Source: Chitinophaga sp. CB10 (GTDB lineage: Bacteria > Bacteroidota > Bacteroidia > Chitinophagales > Chitinophagaceae). From it: a stretch of 64,000 nucleotides of DNA. The position numbers were made by a program, and so were the translations under genes. Under the pieces are notes generated by a model. That model ran no database searches. It saw only the letters and a program-made list of their open reading frames with translations, and had not been told where the DNA came from. Of this stretch, positions 25,233 to 33,389 are shown one piece after another. The stretch covers positions 112,856 through 176,855 of the forward strand of contig MLAV02000014.1 of NCBI GenBank assembly GCA_001870995.2. The letters run 5' to 3'. Each line of letters begins with the position of its first letter. Within the stretch, counting starts at the first letter, position 1.

Positions 25233-26390
25233 ATGAAATCAAACATGAAACCAGCCTTATTCCTGACGGCGTCCCTGCTGTCGTCCATTACTTTAATGGC
25301 TCAGGATTACACTATTTCCGGTAAAGTTCCTGCTGCATTGAACGGGCAGAAAGTATTCCTCTATAAAGGCGAAGGCTCTGCCATGGCCCGCATGCCTTTT
25401 GACTCCGCCGTGGTGGCCGATGGCGCCTTTTCATTCAAAGGCGAAACGGAAGAGCCTAAATTTGTGATCATCAGCGTAATGAAACGCGCAGAAGGCAATA
25501 ACCTGGGCGGCACAAAAGGACTGATGCTGGATAAAAAAGACAAGCTGAAAATTGAAGTGCCGGCCAACGCAACGGGAACGGCTATCTTCGACGGCGCTAA
25601 GATCAGCGGCTCCAAACTGCAGAAAGAATACGAAGCGTACCAGGCTATGCTGGCGCCGGCCAATAAAGGCATGGATTCCCTCCGCAACATTGCCATGACT
25701 ACCATGCAAAATGATACTACCGGCATGTATGCACTGCGCAGCAAATGGGAAGTACTGTATGAGCAAAATGAAAAGATCAAGAACAACTTCATTAAGAAAA
25801 ATACCAACAGCTACGTTACCCTGTACCTGCTGAGTGGCATGGCTACCCGCAGGATTGAGAACGTGGAGGAATTCCAGCAGTCGTTCAACGCGTTGAACGC
25901 GAAATTACGCGGCACTGAGCTGGGGAAACAGGTGGCTACACAGATTGAAAAATCTGCCAAATTCGCTAAAGGCCAGGTAGCACCAGACTTTTCCGCTGAA
26001 ACGCCGGATGGTAAAACCCTGAAGCTCTCTGACCTGCGTGGTAAGTATGTACTGCTTGATTTCTGGGCCAGCTGGTGCGGACCCTGCCGCGCGGAAAACC
26101 CGAATGTGGTAAGCGCCTACAACGCGTTTAAGGATAAAGGGTTCGACATTCTCGGCGTATCCCTGGATCGCCCGGGCGCTAAGGACGCATGGGTAGAAGC
26201 CATCGAGAAAGACGGCCTGGCATGGCATCATGTGAGCGAGCTGAAATGGTGGAATGGCGATATATCCAAAATGTATATGATCTCCGGTATTCCGGCTAAC
26301 TTCCTGATCGATCCGAATGGTAAGATCGTGGCTTCCAACCTCCGTGGCGAGAAGCTGCACGAAGTGCTGGCAAAGGAGCTGAATAAATAA
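25233..26390 (+). CDS. TlpA/ResA-like periplasmic thioredoxin with N-terminal DUF4369-like domain
   Basis: A 385-residue exported redox protein. A signal peptide (about 1-22, ending SITLMAQ) is followed by a beta-rich domain typical of DUF4369 (YTISGKVPAALNGQKVFLYKG). A helical linker leads to a C-terminal AhpC/TSA-thioredoxin fold from about 250, with the active site FWASWCGPCRAENP (Cys282 and Cys285) and the cis-Pro segment SGIPANFLID. Such proteins reduce disulfides of cytochrome c or other periplasmic partners. An in-frame ATG four codons later is an alternative start. It stands alone between terminators, and a TAGATTTG element precedes it. Confidence 0.9.
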   Translation: MKSNMKPALFLTASLLSSITLMAQDYTISGKVPAALNGQKVFLYKGEGSAMARMPFDSAVVADGAFSFKGETEEPKFVIISVMKRAEGNNLGGTKGLMLDKKDKLKIEVPANATGTAIFDGAKISGSKLQKEYEAYQAMLAPANKGMDSLRNIAMTTMQNDTTGMYALRSKWEVLYEQNEKIKNNFIKKNTNSYVTLYLLSGMATRRIENVEEFQQSFNALNAKLRGTELGKQVATQIEKSAKFAKGQVAPDFSAETPDGKTLKLSDLRGKYVLLDFWASWCGPCRAENPNVVSAYNAFKDKGFDILGVSLDRPGAKDAWVEAIEKDGLAWHHVSELKWWNGDISKMYMISGIPANFLIDPNGKIVASNLRGEKLHEVLAKELNK

Positions 26391-26394
26391 TTGA

Positions 26395-26433
26395 TTGCTT
26401 GCCGGGTGGGGCCTTACCCCACCTGGCAAGCAA
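26395..26433. terminator. bidirectional terminator between convergent genes
   Basis: Arms TTGCTTGCC and GGCAAGCAA, with an inner GTGGGG/CCCCAC extension, form a long hairpin between the stop of the thioredoxin gene and the stop of the leftward oxygenase gene. Confidence 0.75.
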
Positions 26434-26439
26434 CAGCGC

Positions 26440-27144
26440 TTACGTCAGCGCATCATGAAAGATCACTCCCAGCGAAAACCGCTCCCCTCCGTGTACCGTG
26501 CTGACCCCATGTTTCATATTCACCCGGTAATAACCCTGTGTGCCTCTCACCGGCCGGTAGTTGGTGGCAAATATCAATACGCTTCCCTTTTTGGGTTTTA
26601 ATACGTTCGCTTTCGATTGCGCCCGTGGTATCTGTTCCGTAATCACAAACTCTCCGCCGCTGTAATCCTTATCCGGCTCGGACAGCATGAACACCATCTG
26701 CAAGGGAAAGAATACATCCCCATATAAATCCTGGTGCAGGGTGTTGAACCCGTTTTGCTGATACTTCAATATCAATACCGTTGGCAATACCTGTTGATGC
26801 GCTGCGCACATTTTGTGTAATTCCGCAAGTTGAGGTGGATACCTTACATCGGATTTTACTGCCTGCATCCATTGATTGGCCAGTCCTGCTATCTGTTCGT
26901 ACACCGCTTCCCGTAAGGATTGCAGCAGGGGAGGCAACGGGTACCTGAAATATTTGTATTCGCCTTTTCCAAAACGATAGCGTTCCATGTTGATGGTTTT
27001 GCGATAGCGTTCCGGTTCCTCATAACCCGCTTTCAAGGCATCGCATTGCTCGTGGGTGAGAAAGTTATCAATGATCACAAACCCTTTTTCGTGCAGCGTT
27101 TCCCGGTACTCGTCCCAGGGCAGCCGCTTTATTTGTTCCAGCAT
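26440..27144 (-). CDS. 2-oxoglutarate/Fe(II)-dependent oxygenase
   Basis: A 234-residue cytosolic enzyme of the 2OG-Fe(II) dioxygenase superfamily, closest by eye to COG3826-type proteins. The iron triad is visible as His137-x-Asp139 (TLHQDLYGD) and a distal His212 (NMKHGVSTV), with Arg222 (GGERFSLGVIFHD) placed to bind 2-oxoglutarate. The family hydroxylates or demethylates varied substrates; none can be named here. It is divergent from an AraC-type regulator across a 204-bp region with two matched dyads (27203-27250), so the regulator may control it. Confidence 0.85.
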   Translation of the reverse strand: MLEQIKRLPWDEYRETLHEKGFVIIDNFLTHEQCDALKAGYEEPERYRKTINMERYRFGKGEYKYFRYPLPPLLQSLREAVYEQIAGLANQWMQAVKSDVRYPPQLAELHKMCAAHQQVLPTVLILKYQQNGFNTLHQDLYGDVFFPLQMVFMLSEPDKDYSGGEFVITEQIPRAQSKANVLKPKKGSVLIFATNYRPVRGTQGYYRVNMKHGVSTVHGGERFSLGVIFHDALT

Positions 27145-27202
27145 TTTTTTATGTAAAAGTAGGAGAGCGGGGATGGCCGGTAAACCCGGTTCTTGCGGAA
27201 AT

Positions 27203-27250
27203 GGTGAAATATCACCAAAATACCTGTGCGATTAGCGAAATATCGCTAAT
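27203..27250. promoter_or_regulatory. pair of dyads sharing a GAAATATC core, 31 bp apart
   Basis: Dyad 1 (27203-27216) has arms GGTGA and TCACC; dyad 2 (27231-27250) has arms ATTAGCGA and TCGCTAAT. Both have the same AATA centre, giving a shared GAAATATC core. Their centres are 31 bp apart, about three helical turns, so two bound dimers would face the same side. They sit in the divergent region between the oxygenase and the AraC regulator. Confidence 0.55.
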
Positions 27251-27301
27251 TATTTTTATTGATCCTCTTATAATCGTTTGGTTATCAAATATTTATTGCT
27301 G

Positions 27302-27316
27302 TGGCACGCGCCTTGA
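27302..27316 (+). promoter_or_regulatory. sigma-54-like promoter candidate upstream of the AraC gene
   Basis: TGGCACG, four bases, then TTGA fits the sigma-54 consensus TGGCACG-N4-TTGC except for A in place of the conserved C at -12. The implied start near 27328 lies about 20 bp before the start codon. It could equally be chance. Confidence 0.25.
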
Positions 27317-27348
27317 CTACTACCCCCATCATTCTAAATCATTAGACG

Positions 27349-28257
27349 ATGGCACCCTCATACTACGCAACACCACATCTGACACCTGCCAATGGCGGGA
27401 AGTACCGGGGCAACACGATTGCTATTACCATTAATGGAGGCATAAGCATAGAACCATTATCCTGGCTGGTGCAACAAAACCGGACCGCGGCCACACAACT
27501 GCACTGTTACGAAATCATCTGGCTGAAAGCCGGCAACGGTACACTGATAGCCGACCTGGGCGACTGGAGCCTGGTTGCCAACACCGTGCATATCCTCAAG
27601 CCCGGTCAGTTCCGCAAACTCCTCCTGGACGATGGCTGTGAAGGGTTTTGCATTCATGTGACGCGGGAATTCCTGGAACAGCATGAAATGCATGGCATGG
27701 AGCAATTCCTGCGGGCGCATCCCGCCTTATCCGTTACCGGTGAACTGCTGGCGGATACGGAGGAGATACTGCTGCAACTCCGCCGGGAATATATGTTACA
27801 CGCTGCCGTGAGGCTACCCATTATCAGCCGGTTTTTCCAGCTATTCCTCCTGTACCTGGCGGAGCAACCGGCGCCGGAAGTGGTGCACACCAGCATCAGC
27901 GCGGAACAGGTGCTGGCCGAAAAATTCTTACAGGCGGTGCGGTCGGAATTCCGCACCCGCAAGATGGTAGCCGATTACGCGGCCATACTCTGGGTAACGC
28001 CAGGCCATCTCAACAGAACTGTAAAACATGTCACCGGGTTTCCGGCGAGTTATCACATCCAGCAACAAATCATCCTGGAAGCCAAAAGAAAAGCCCGCTA
28101 TTCAGAAATGAGTATGAAAGAAATTGCCTATGACCTGGGGTTCGAAGATGCGTCCCATTTCAGTAAGTTCTTCCGGAATAATTCAGGCGTCAACTTCACG
28201 GACTTTCGCCGCCAGGTATTGAAGGACCAGCTGGTTTGCCAGGAAGCGATGGCGTAA
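27349..28257 (+). CDS. AraC-family transcriptional regulator
   Basis: A 302-residue regulator. Residues 1-170 form a cupin-like sensing half (YEIIWLKAGNGTLIADLGDW, VHILKPGQFRKLLL). The C-terminal hundred residues are a double helix-turn-helix of HTH_18 type (KMVADYAAILWVTPGHLNRTVK; MSMKEIAYDLGFEDASHFSKFFR). The family binds tandem sites and usually activates. It is divergent from the oxygenase gene, which with its own promoter is the natural target. The inducer is unknown. Confidence 0.9.
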   Translation: MAPSYYATPHLTPANGGKYRGNTIAITINGGISIEPLSWLVQQNRTAATQLHCYEIIWLKAGNGTLIADLGDWSLVANTVHILKPGQFRKLLLDDGCEGFCIHVTREFLEQHEMHGMEQFLRAHPALSVTGELLADTEEILLQLRREYMLHAAVRLPIISRFFQLFLLYLAEQPAPEVVHTSISAEQVLAEKFLQAVRSEFRTRKMVADYAAILWVTPGHLNRTVKHVTGFPASYHIQQQIILEAKRKARYSEMSMKEIAYDLGFEDASHFSKFFRNNSGVNFTDFRRQVLKDQLVCQEAMA

Positions 28258-28270
28258 CGGAAAAACCCGC

Positions 28271-28278
28271 TATATTTG
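28271..28278 (+). promoter_or_regulatory. -7 promoter element for the histidine kinase operon
   Basis: TATATTTG fully matches TAnnTTTG, 49 bp before the start codon at 28328. A -33 TTG at the usual distance is not evident. Confidence 0.45.
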
Positions 28279-28327
28279 GGGATCAATACTGCACCCGGCG
28301 GGATTGGACTGTTCACAACCAACGCAT

Positions 28328-30619
28328 ATGAAGTTGTACCGCGCGCCAATATTACTACTCACCTGTTTCCTTTTAACATGCTCCTTTGTAAAGGCACAAA
28401 ACATTAACCGGCAAATGGTGCTGTTGCTGCAAAAGGAGTTGCGCAACAGTCGCCCGGATACCGCACGCATACGCATACTGGTGGAACTGGGCAAATACCA
28501 GCTGTACAAAGCCGGCGAAGCCAAAGCCGACCTGGACAGCTCCGCGCAGTTCCTCGCCGCCGCTGCGCGCCTGAGCGACTCCCTGGGCCAACAGGTATGG
28601 CAGCACGAAATAAAGAGCCTGACGATGGTGCTGACGATGGAGCGGGGCGACTCCACCGGGGGCAAAAAGATTTACCAACAACTGCTGGCGGAATGCCGGC
28701 GCACTAACGATAAAGCAACGGAAGCCGCCACCCTCTTCAGGATGGGAGTATGGCAGCGGGTGCGCTTCGGGGCGTACACGCCCGTTTTACAGGACTATGC
28801 CCGGGCCATGCAGCTCTACAGGGAACTGCATGATACCCTCAACGAAATCAGGATGCAAAGGGAAATCGCCTGGATGCATCTCACAGAAGGGAAAAATCAA
28901 CTGGCGGAAGACATGCTGTTGAATGTTTTGGAGAGATACAAATCCATCGGGTACAAAAAACTGCACTACACTTATAATCTGCTCTCGGTAGCCAGCCGTG
29001 TGAAAGGAGATAACGATAAGGCGTTATTGTACGCGATTGCCACTGTTGAAAGCATGCAGGCCACACAGGATACCCTGAGCGCCGCTAATTTCTACGGGGA
29101 CCTCGCCAAGATATACGAAGATGTGGGCAATCATAAGGAGAGCATCCGGTATTACCAGCGCTCCCTTGACACCTGGAAGCAGGAAGGGTTGCCCAACTTC
29201 GCCATGTTCTTTGCGGCCAGCAAAGTGGTGCGGGAAATTATCCGTGAAGGGCGGCCGAAGGAAGCCCTGGGCCTGATCAACAACCTGGAAAGGCAGGTGC
29301 CGCCCATCACGCTGATTCAAAAAGCCATTATTGCGCAAACGAGGGCCCACTGCTATGATGCCTTGCAGCAATACGACCTGGCGGAAAAATATTTCCTGGA
29401 AGCGCTGAGCAAGTTCCAGGAAGCGAAAATGGATTTCGAAGGCTCGCAACAACTGCAGCAGCACATCGGGCGGTTTTACCTTTCCCGGGGCGATTTCCAG
29501 CGGGCGGGCACTTTTCTGCGCCGGGCCCTCAGTTATTATCCGCAAAAGAATGCGGTGACCAGCCTGATGGACATTCATTACATGCTCTATAAGGTAGACA
29601 GCGCGCAAAGGGATTTTAAGTCCGCCCTGGATCACCTGCGGATCAACAAGGAATTGTCCGATTCCGTATTCAACGAAAACAAAAGCAGGCAGATATCGGA
29701 GCTGGAAGTACGGTACCAGACGGTGCAAAAGGAAAAGGACATCCAGCTGCTGAACAACTATACTTCCCTGCAGGCCGCCAGGCTGAAACAGGCGGATATG
29801 CGGCAGCAGGTTACTTTGGCGGGCATCGTGGTGCTGGTGATCATCCTGGCGTTACTGTATTTCCTCTACGTACTGAAAAACCGCCATAACCGGGAGCTGG
29901 AAGTCCAGCAAAAGAAGATCAGCAGTAAAAATGCTTCCCTGCAGCAACTGTTGGGGGAAAAGGAATGGTTGCTGAAGGAGCTGCACCACCGGGTGAAAAA
30001 CAATTTGCATACGGTGATGAGCCTGTTGGAATCGCAGTCCGCCTTCCAGCGCAACGACGACGCCGTGCAGGCCATCCGCCAGAGCCGGGACCGCGTGTAT
30101 GCGATGTCGTTAATCCATCAGAAGCTGTACCAGACGGACAATGTATCGTCCGTGGACGTATCGGAGTACCTGCGCGAGTTAGTGGCGCATTTGAAAGACA
30201 GCTTTGACAATTGCAGCAATATCCGCTTTGACGTGCAGGCGGAGCGGCTGGAGATTGACATCTCCCAGGCAGTCCCTTTGGGGTTGATACTCAATGAAGC
30301 GATTACCAACTGTATCAAATATGCCTTCCCGGAAGGCAGAAAAGATAATGTAATTTTAATTCGCATGGAATATGCGCCGGACGGGCGGGTGAAGCTCCTC
30401 GTGGCGGACAACGGCGTCGGGCTGCCGGCTGATTTTGACCGGAAAAGAAGCGAAAGCCTGGGGATGCGATTAATGGCAGGGCTAACTGATGATTTAAATG
30501 GTATCTTTACGGTAGATTCCGGTAACGGAACGATGATTACCGTGGTGTTTGCCCGTATGGAAATAGCGGACATGCCTGGAGCAAGTACAGATTTAAATAC
30601 GATGTCGCTTTCAGCATGA
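28328..30619 (+). CDS. TPR-containing sensor histidine kinase (HisKA_2 type)
   Basis: A 763-residue membrane kinase. The start at 28328 gives a signal peptide (MKLYRAPILLLTCFLLTCS, ending VKAQ); eight extra codons upstream would spoil it. Residues about 25-470 are TPR-like helical repeats facing the periplasm. A transmembrane helix spans about 495-518 (TLAGIVVLVIILALLYFLYV). A coiled segment leads to the HisKA_2 dimerisation motif LKELHHRVKNNLHTVMSLLE with the probable phospho-acceptor His554, then a HATPase domain (LILNEAITNCIKYAFP; VADNGVGLP; SLGMRLMAGL). The next gene overlaps its stop by 4 bp and encodes the obvious partner regulator. The signal is unknown. Confidence 0.92.
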   Translation: MKLYRAPILLLTCFLLTCSFVKAQNINRQMVLLLQKELRNSRPDTARIRILVELGKYQLYKAGEAKADLDSSAQFLAAAARLSDSLGQQVWQHEIKSLTMVLTMERGDSTGGKKIYQQLLAECRRTNDKATEAATLFRMGVWQRVRFGAYTPVLQDYARAMQLYRELHDTLNEIRMQREIAWMHLTEGKNQLAEDMLLNVLERYKSIGYKKLHYTYNLLSVASRVKGDNDKALLYAIATVESMQATQDTLSAANFYGDLAKIYEDVGNHKESIRYYQRSLDTWKQEGLPNFAMFFAASKVVREIIREGRPKEALGLINNLERQVPPITLIQKAIIAQTRAHCYDALQQYDLAEKYFLEALSKFQEAKMDFEGSQQLQQHIGRFYLSRGDFQRAGTFLRRALSYYPQKNAVTSLMDIHYMLYKVDSAQRDFKSALDHLRINKELSDSVFNENKSRQISELEVRYQTVQKEKDIQLLNNYTSLQAARLKQADMRQQVTLAGIVVLVIILALLYFLYVLKNRHNRELEVQQKKISSKNASLQQLLGEKEWLLKELHHRVKNNLHTVMSLLESQSAFQRNDDAVQAIRQSRDRVYAMSLIHQKLYQTDNVSSVDVSEYLRELVAHLKDSFDNCSNIRFDVQAERLEIDISQAVPLGLILNEAITNCIKYAFPEGRKDNVILIRMEYAPDGRVKLLVADNGVGLPADFDRKRSESLGMRLMAGLTDDLNGIFTVDSGNGTMITVVFARMEIADMPGASTDLNTMSLSA

Positions 30620-31983
30620 AAGAAAAAATTCTGATAGTAGAAGACCAATTTATTGAAGCCAACAACCTCGAAATGATATTAACCCGCGCAGGATATGCCG
30701 TAAGCGGGATTGCAAGATCGGTGAAGGCTGCGTTGCAGTTAATAGAGCAGGACAGACCGGATATGGTGATGTTGGATATTTTTTTGCAGGGGCCAGCTAC
30801 TGGTATTGACCTTGCAAAGATCCTGCGCGAAAAGCAGATCGCGTTTATTTACCTCTCTGCCAATTCTAATAAGGAAATACTGGATGCGGCTAAGGCTACA
30901 TATCCCTATGGGTTTTTAGTGAAGCCCTTTCGCGAAAAAGACGTACTGGTAACGTTGGAAGTGGCCAGGTACTTGCATTTGAACAGTCTCGATACCATGA
31001 TCCGCAATGCGGTTTCTTCTCCCCAACCCCCTGTAATAACAACAGAGAGTAATTTCCACGGGATCATAGGCAATAGTGCCGCGCTGAAAAAGATGCTGGA
31101 ACATTTGCAGATAGTGGCCCCGGTGGATACCTCCGTGCTGATACTGGGGGAAAGCGGTACGGGGAAGGAGAAAGTAGCGGAGCTGATTCACGAATTATCC
31201 GGCCGCAGCAAACAGCCGCTGGTGAAGGTCAACTGCGCCGCGCTGCCGGCCACGCTGATAGAATCCGTGCTGTTTGGGCATGAGAGAGGCGCTTTTACCG
31301 GCGCTACCGAACGCCGCACCGGTAAGTTTGAGCAGGCGAACAAAGGCACTATTTTCCTGGACGAAATAGGAGAGATGCCGCTGGACCTGCAAACCAAACT
31401 GTTGCGGGTATTACAGGAGCGGGAGATAGAGCGGATCGGGGGCAGCAGCACCCTGAAAATTGATGTGCGGGTGATTGCCGCTACCAACAGGAACCTGGAA
31501 CAGGAAGTGGCGGATGGCCGCTTCCGGATGGACCTCTACTACCGCCTCCGGGTATTCCCCCTGATCCTGCCGCCATTGCGGGAAAGGAAGGAGGATATCC
31601 ATTTGCTCGCCTATCACTTCCTGCAGATTTACAACGCGAAGGCAGGGCGGCAGATAAAATCCATCTCTCCCAAAATCATGGATATGTTCATGAGCTACGA
31701 CTGGCCGGGCAATATCCGGGAGCTGGAAAATATGATGGAAACGGCCGTGTTGCTCAGCGATGGCAAAACCATCAACCAGGTGCACCTCTCTTCCGCAAAA
31801 GCGATGGAACCACCTAAAATCAAGACCATTGAAGAAAACGAGCGGGAACACATTATTTCCGTGCTGATCAGGTGCAAGGGTAAGATATTCGGTAAGAACG
31901 GCGCCGCGGAACTGCTGGGGATGAATGTATCCACGCTGAACTCCCGCATCAAGAAGCTGGGCATCGATAAATCCCGCTACTGA
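30616..31983 (+). CDS. NtrC-family sigma-54-dependent response regulator
   Basis: A 455-residue regulator. The receiver domain (1-120) has phospho-acceptor Asp54 (MVMLDIF) and Lys103. The AAA+ domain (about 148-380) has Walker A GESGTGKE (178-185), the GAFTGA sigma-54 contact loop (225-230) and Walker B FLDE. A Fis-type helix-turn-helix closes the protein (AAELLGMNVSTLNSRIKKLG). It therefore activates sigma-54 promoters after phosphorylation. Its ATG overlaps the kinase stop codon (ATGA), so the two are translationally coupled. Target genes are not evident; one sigma-54-like site lies at 27302 upstream of the neighbouring AraC gene. Confidence 0.95.
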   Translation: MKEKILIVEDQFIEANNLEMILTRAGYAVSGIARSVKAALQLIEQDRPDMVMLDIFLQGPATGIDLAKILREKQIAFIYLSANSNKEILDAAKATYPYGFLVKPFREKDVLVTLEVARYLHLNSLDTMIRNAVSSPQPPVITTESNFHGIIGNSAALKKMLEHLQIVAPVDTSVLILGESGTGKEKVAELIHELSGRSKQPLVKVNCAALPATLIESVLFGHERGAFTGATERRTGKFEQANKGTIFLDEIGEMPLDLQTKLLRVLQEREIERIGGSSTLKIDVRVIAATNRNLEQEVADGRFRMDLYYRLRVFPLILPPLRERKEDIHLLAYHFLQIYNAKAGRQIKSISPKIMDMFMSYDWPGNIRELENMMETAVLLSDGKTINQVHLSSAKAMEPPKIKTIEENEREHIISVLIRCKGKIFGKNGAAELLGMNVSTLNSRIKKLGIDKSRY

Positions 31984-32019
31984 TATTTGAAATATACATA
32001 TACATGCCCAATCCGTCCG

Positions 32020-32050
32020 TTGAAAGCGGATATTTAGCCAGCTAACTTTG
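32020..32050 (+). promoter_or_regulatory. promoter of the alpha/beta hydrolase gene
   Basis: TTG at 32020-32022 and TAACTTTG at 32043-32050 match both Bacteroidota elements with a 20-bp spacer. The expected start near 32057 precedes the ATG at 32072 and argues against the in-frame TTG at 32048 as a start codon. Confidence 0.6.
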
Positions 32051-32071
32051 TCCAACAAACTATGCTGCTTT

Positions 32072-32851
32072 ATGACCCAAATCACCTCTAAAACCATTCT
32101 GTTCATTACAGGGGCATTTATAGACCACAGCTGTTGGGATAATTGGAAGCAGTTTTTTCAGCAAAGGGGTTACAAAGCAATCGTGGCGCCATGGCCGGCC
32201 AAAGGAGCAGACGCGGCTACTTTGCGCAGCCGGCATCCGGACCCGGCGCTGGCCGCAGTTACCCTGCAGGAATTGCTCGCGTATTATACGGCCATCATCC
32301 AGGGTTTACCGGAAGCGCCGATCCTCATCGGGCATTCGTACGGAGGGCTCCTTACCCAGTTGCTCCTGAACCGCGACCTGGCGGCTGCCGGCATAGCTAT
32401 CCACTCCGTGCCGCCCCAGGGAATTATTCCCCTGGAACCCAGGTTCTACCTCAGTAATACGCCGGCACTGGGCTTTTTTACGGATATCAATAAGACCTAC
32501 CTGATGCCGTTTAAAACCTGGCAGCGGGTGTTTACCAACGGCATGGCGTTTACGGAGCAGCAAACTTCCTACTACGCGCATTGCATCCCGGAATCCAAAA
32601 GGGCCTTGCGGGGAGGGCTGGGAAGCGCCGCCCGCGTGCAATTCAAAAAGCCTCACCGGCCGTTATTGATGGTGGCCGGCAGGAATGACCACTGCATGCC
32701 GTGGACGCTCAACCGCCGCAACTACAAGGCGTACCAGCATAAAGATTCCGTGACGGATTTTATGGTTAAACCGCGTAATCATTATGTACTCGGACTCCCC
32801 ACCTGGGAGGAAGATGCATCGGACATACTGGACTGGATTAAGCAACATTAG
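32072..32851 (+). CDS. alpha/beta hydrolase
   Basis: A 259-residue cytosolic serine hydrolase. The nucleophile elbow GHSYGG contains Ser89, and Asp206 (GRNDHCMP) and His237 (KPRNHYVLG) complete a triad. The opening ITSKTILFITGAFIDHSCWDNW forms the first strand and oxyanion turn. It resembles non-specific esterase/lipase-like members; the substrate cannot be named. The start at 32072 is set by a good promoter immediately upstream. It stands alone, followed by a strong hairpin at 32878. Confidence 0.88.
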   Translation: MTQITSKTILFITGAFIDHSCWDNWKQFFQQRGYKAIVAPWPAKGADAATLRSRHPDPALAAVTLQELLAYYTAIIQGLPEAPILIGHSYGGLLTQLLLNRDLAAAGIAIHSVPPQGIIPLEPRFYLSNTPALGFFTDINKTYLMPFKTWQRVFTNGMAFTEQQTSYYAHCIPESKRALRGGLGSAARVQFKKPHRPLLMVAGRNDHCMPWTLNRRNYKAYQHKDSVTDFMVKPRNHYVLGLPTWEEDASDILDWIKQH

Positions 32852-32877
32852 CCCGGCATAAGGGACGTGAATTTTGT

Positions 32878-32904
32878 AAAGAAGGGGCCAATGGCCCTTT
32901 CTTT
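32878..32904 (+). terminator. intrinsic terminator between hydrolase and efflux operon
   Basis: Arms AAAGAAGGGGCC and GGCCCTTTCTTT pair over 12 bp with one G-U wobble and a 3-nt loop; the descending arm is itself T-rich. Confidence 0.75.
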
Positions 32905-32924
32905 CGTTATAAAGGGTATTTTTA

Positions 32925-32932
32925 TATCTTTG
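32925..32932 (+). promoter_or_regulatory. -7 element of the metal-efflux operon
   Basis: TATCTTTG fully matches TAnnTTTG and ends 7 bp before the GTG start codon at 32940. The transcript would begin at about the start codon itself. No TTG is visible at -33. Confidence 0.45.
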
Positions 32933-32939
32933 TGCCCTT

Positions 32940-33320
32940 GTGAAACGTATCATCGCATACATATTACTGAGTATTTTCCTGTTGCACAACACAACGGTGG
33001 ATCAGTTGTTGAAGCTGCCTACCCTGGTTATTCATTACCAGGAGCATCACCTGCTGAACCAGGACCTGACTGTGGCGGACTTCCTCTGTATGCATTATAT
33101 CGGCGATGATGATAAGGATGATGACTACGACCGGGATATGCAGCTGCCTTACAAGAGCGTAAACGTACAGGTATTGCAGCACGCCTATGTGCCGCTGGCA
33201 AAGGTGATGGCGGAAAGGCCGCAGTTCAGCAGCATCATCGCTATCCATTATCCCGTACTGAAGCAGTTCCATCTCCCGGAACCTGCCCTGACCTCCCTGT
33301 TCCGCCCTCCGCAGGCATAA
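32940..33320 (+). CDS. small exported protein with Asp-rich segment, first gene of the efflux operon
   Basis: A 126-residue protein with GTG start; an in-frame stop lies about 30 bp upstream with no other start between. An N-terminal hydrophobic stretch (MKRIIAYILLSIFLLHNTT) is a likely signal peptide. A strongly acidic, His-flanked segment, MHYIGDDDKDDDYDRDMQLP, lies near residues 51-70 and could bind cations in the periplasm. It lies 69 bp before the CzcA-like pump gene. Similar small proteins precede such pumps in other Bacteroidota as I recall, but I know of no assigned function. The metal-binding role is inferred. Confidence 0.7.
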   Translation: MKRIIAYILLSIFLLHNTTVDQLLKLPTLVIHYQEHHLLNQDLTVADFLCMHYIGDDDKDDDYDRDMQLPYKSVNVQVLQHAYVPLAKVMAERPQFSSIIAIHYPVLKQFHLPEPALTSLFRPPQA

Positions 33321-33389
33321 ACATTATAGTTTTTCCGCTGTTATCCATGCGTGGCATGGAGCAATTATTAATGCCAATCCTTTATTATC

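Noticed and set aside
32048..32071. TTG start adding eight residues to the hydrolase
   Set aside because: The TTG is part of the -7 promoter element TAACTTTG, so it would be upstream of the transcription start.
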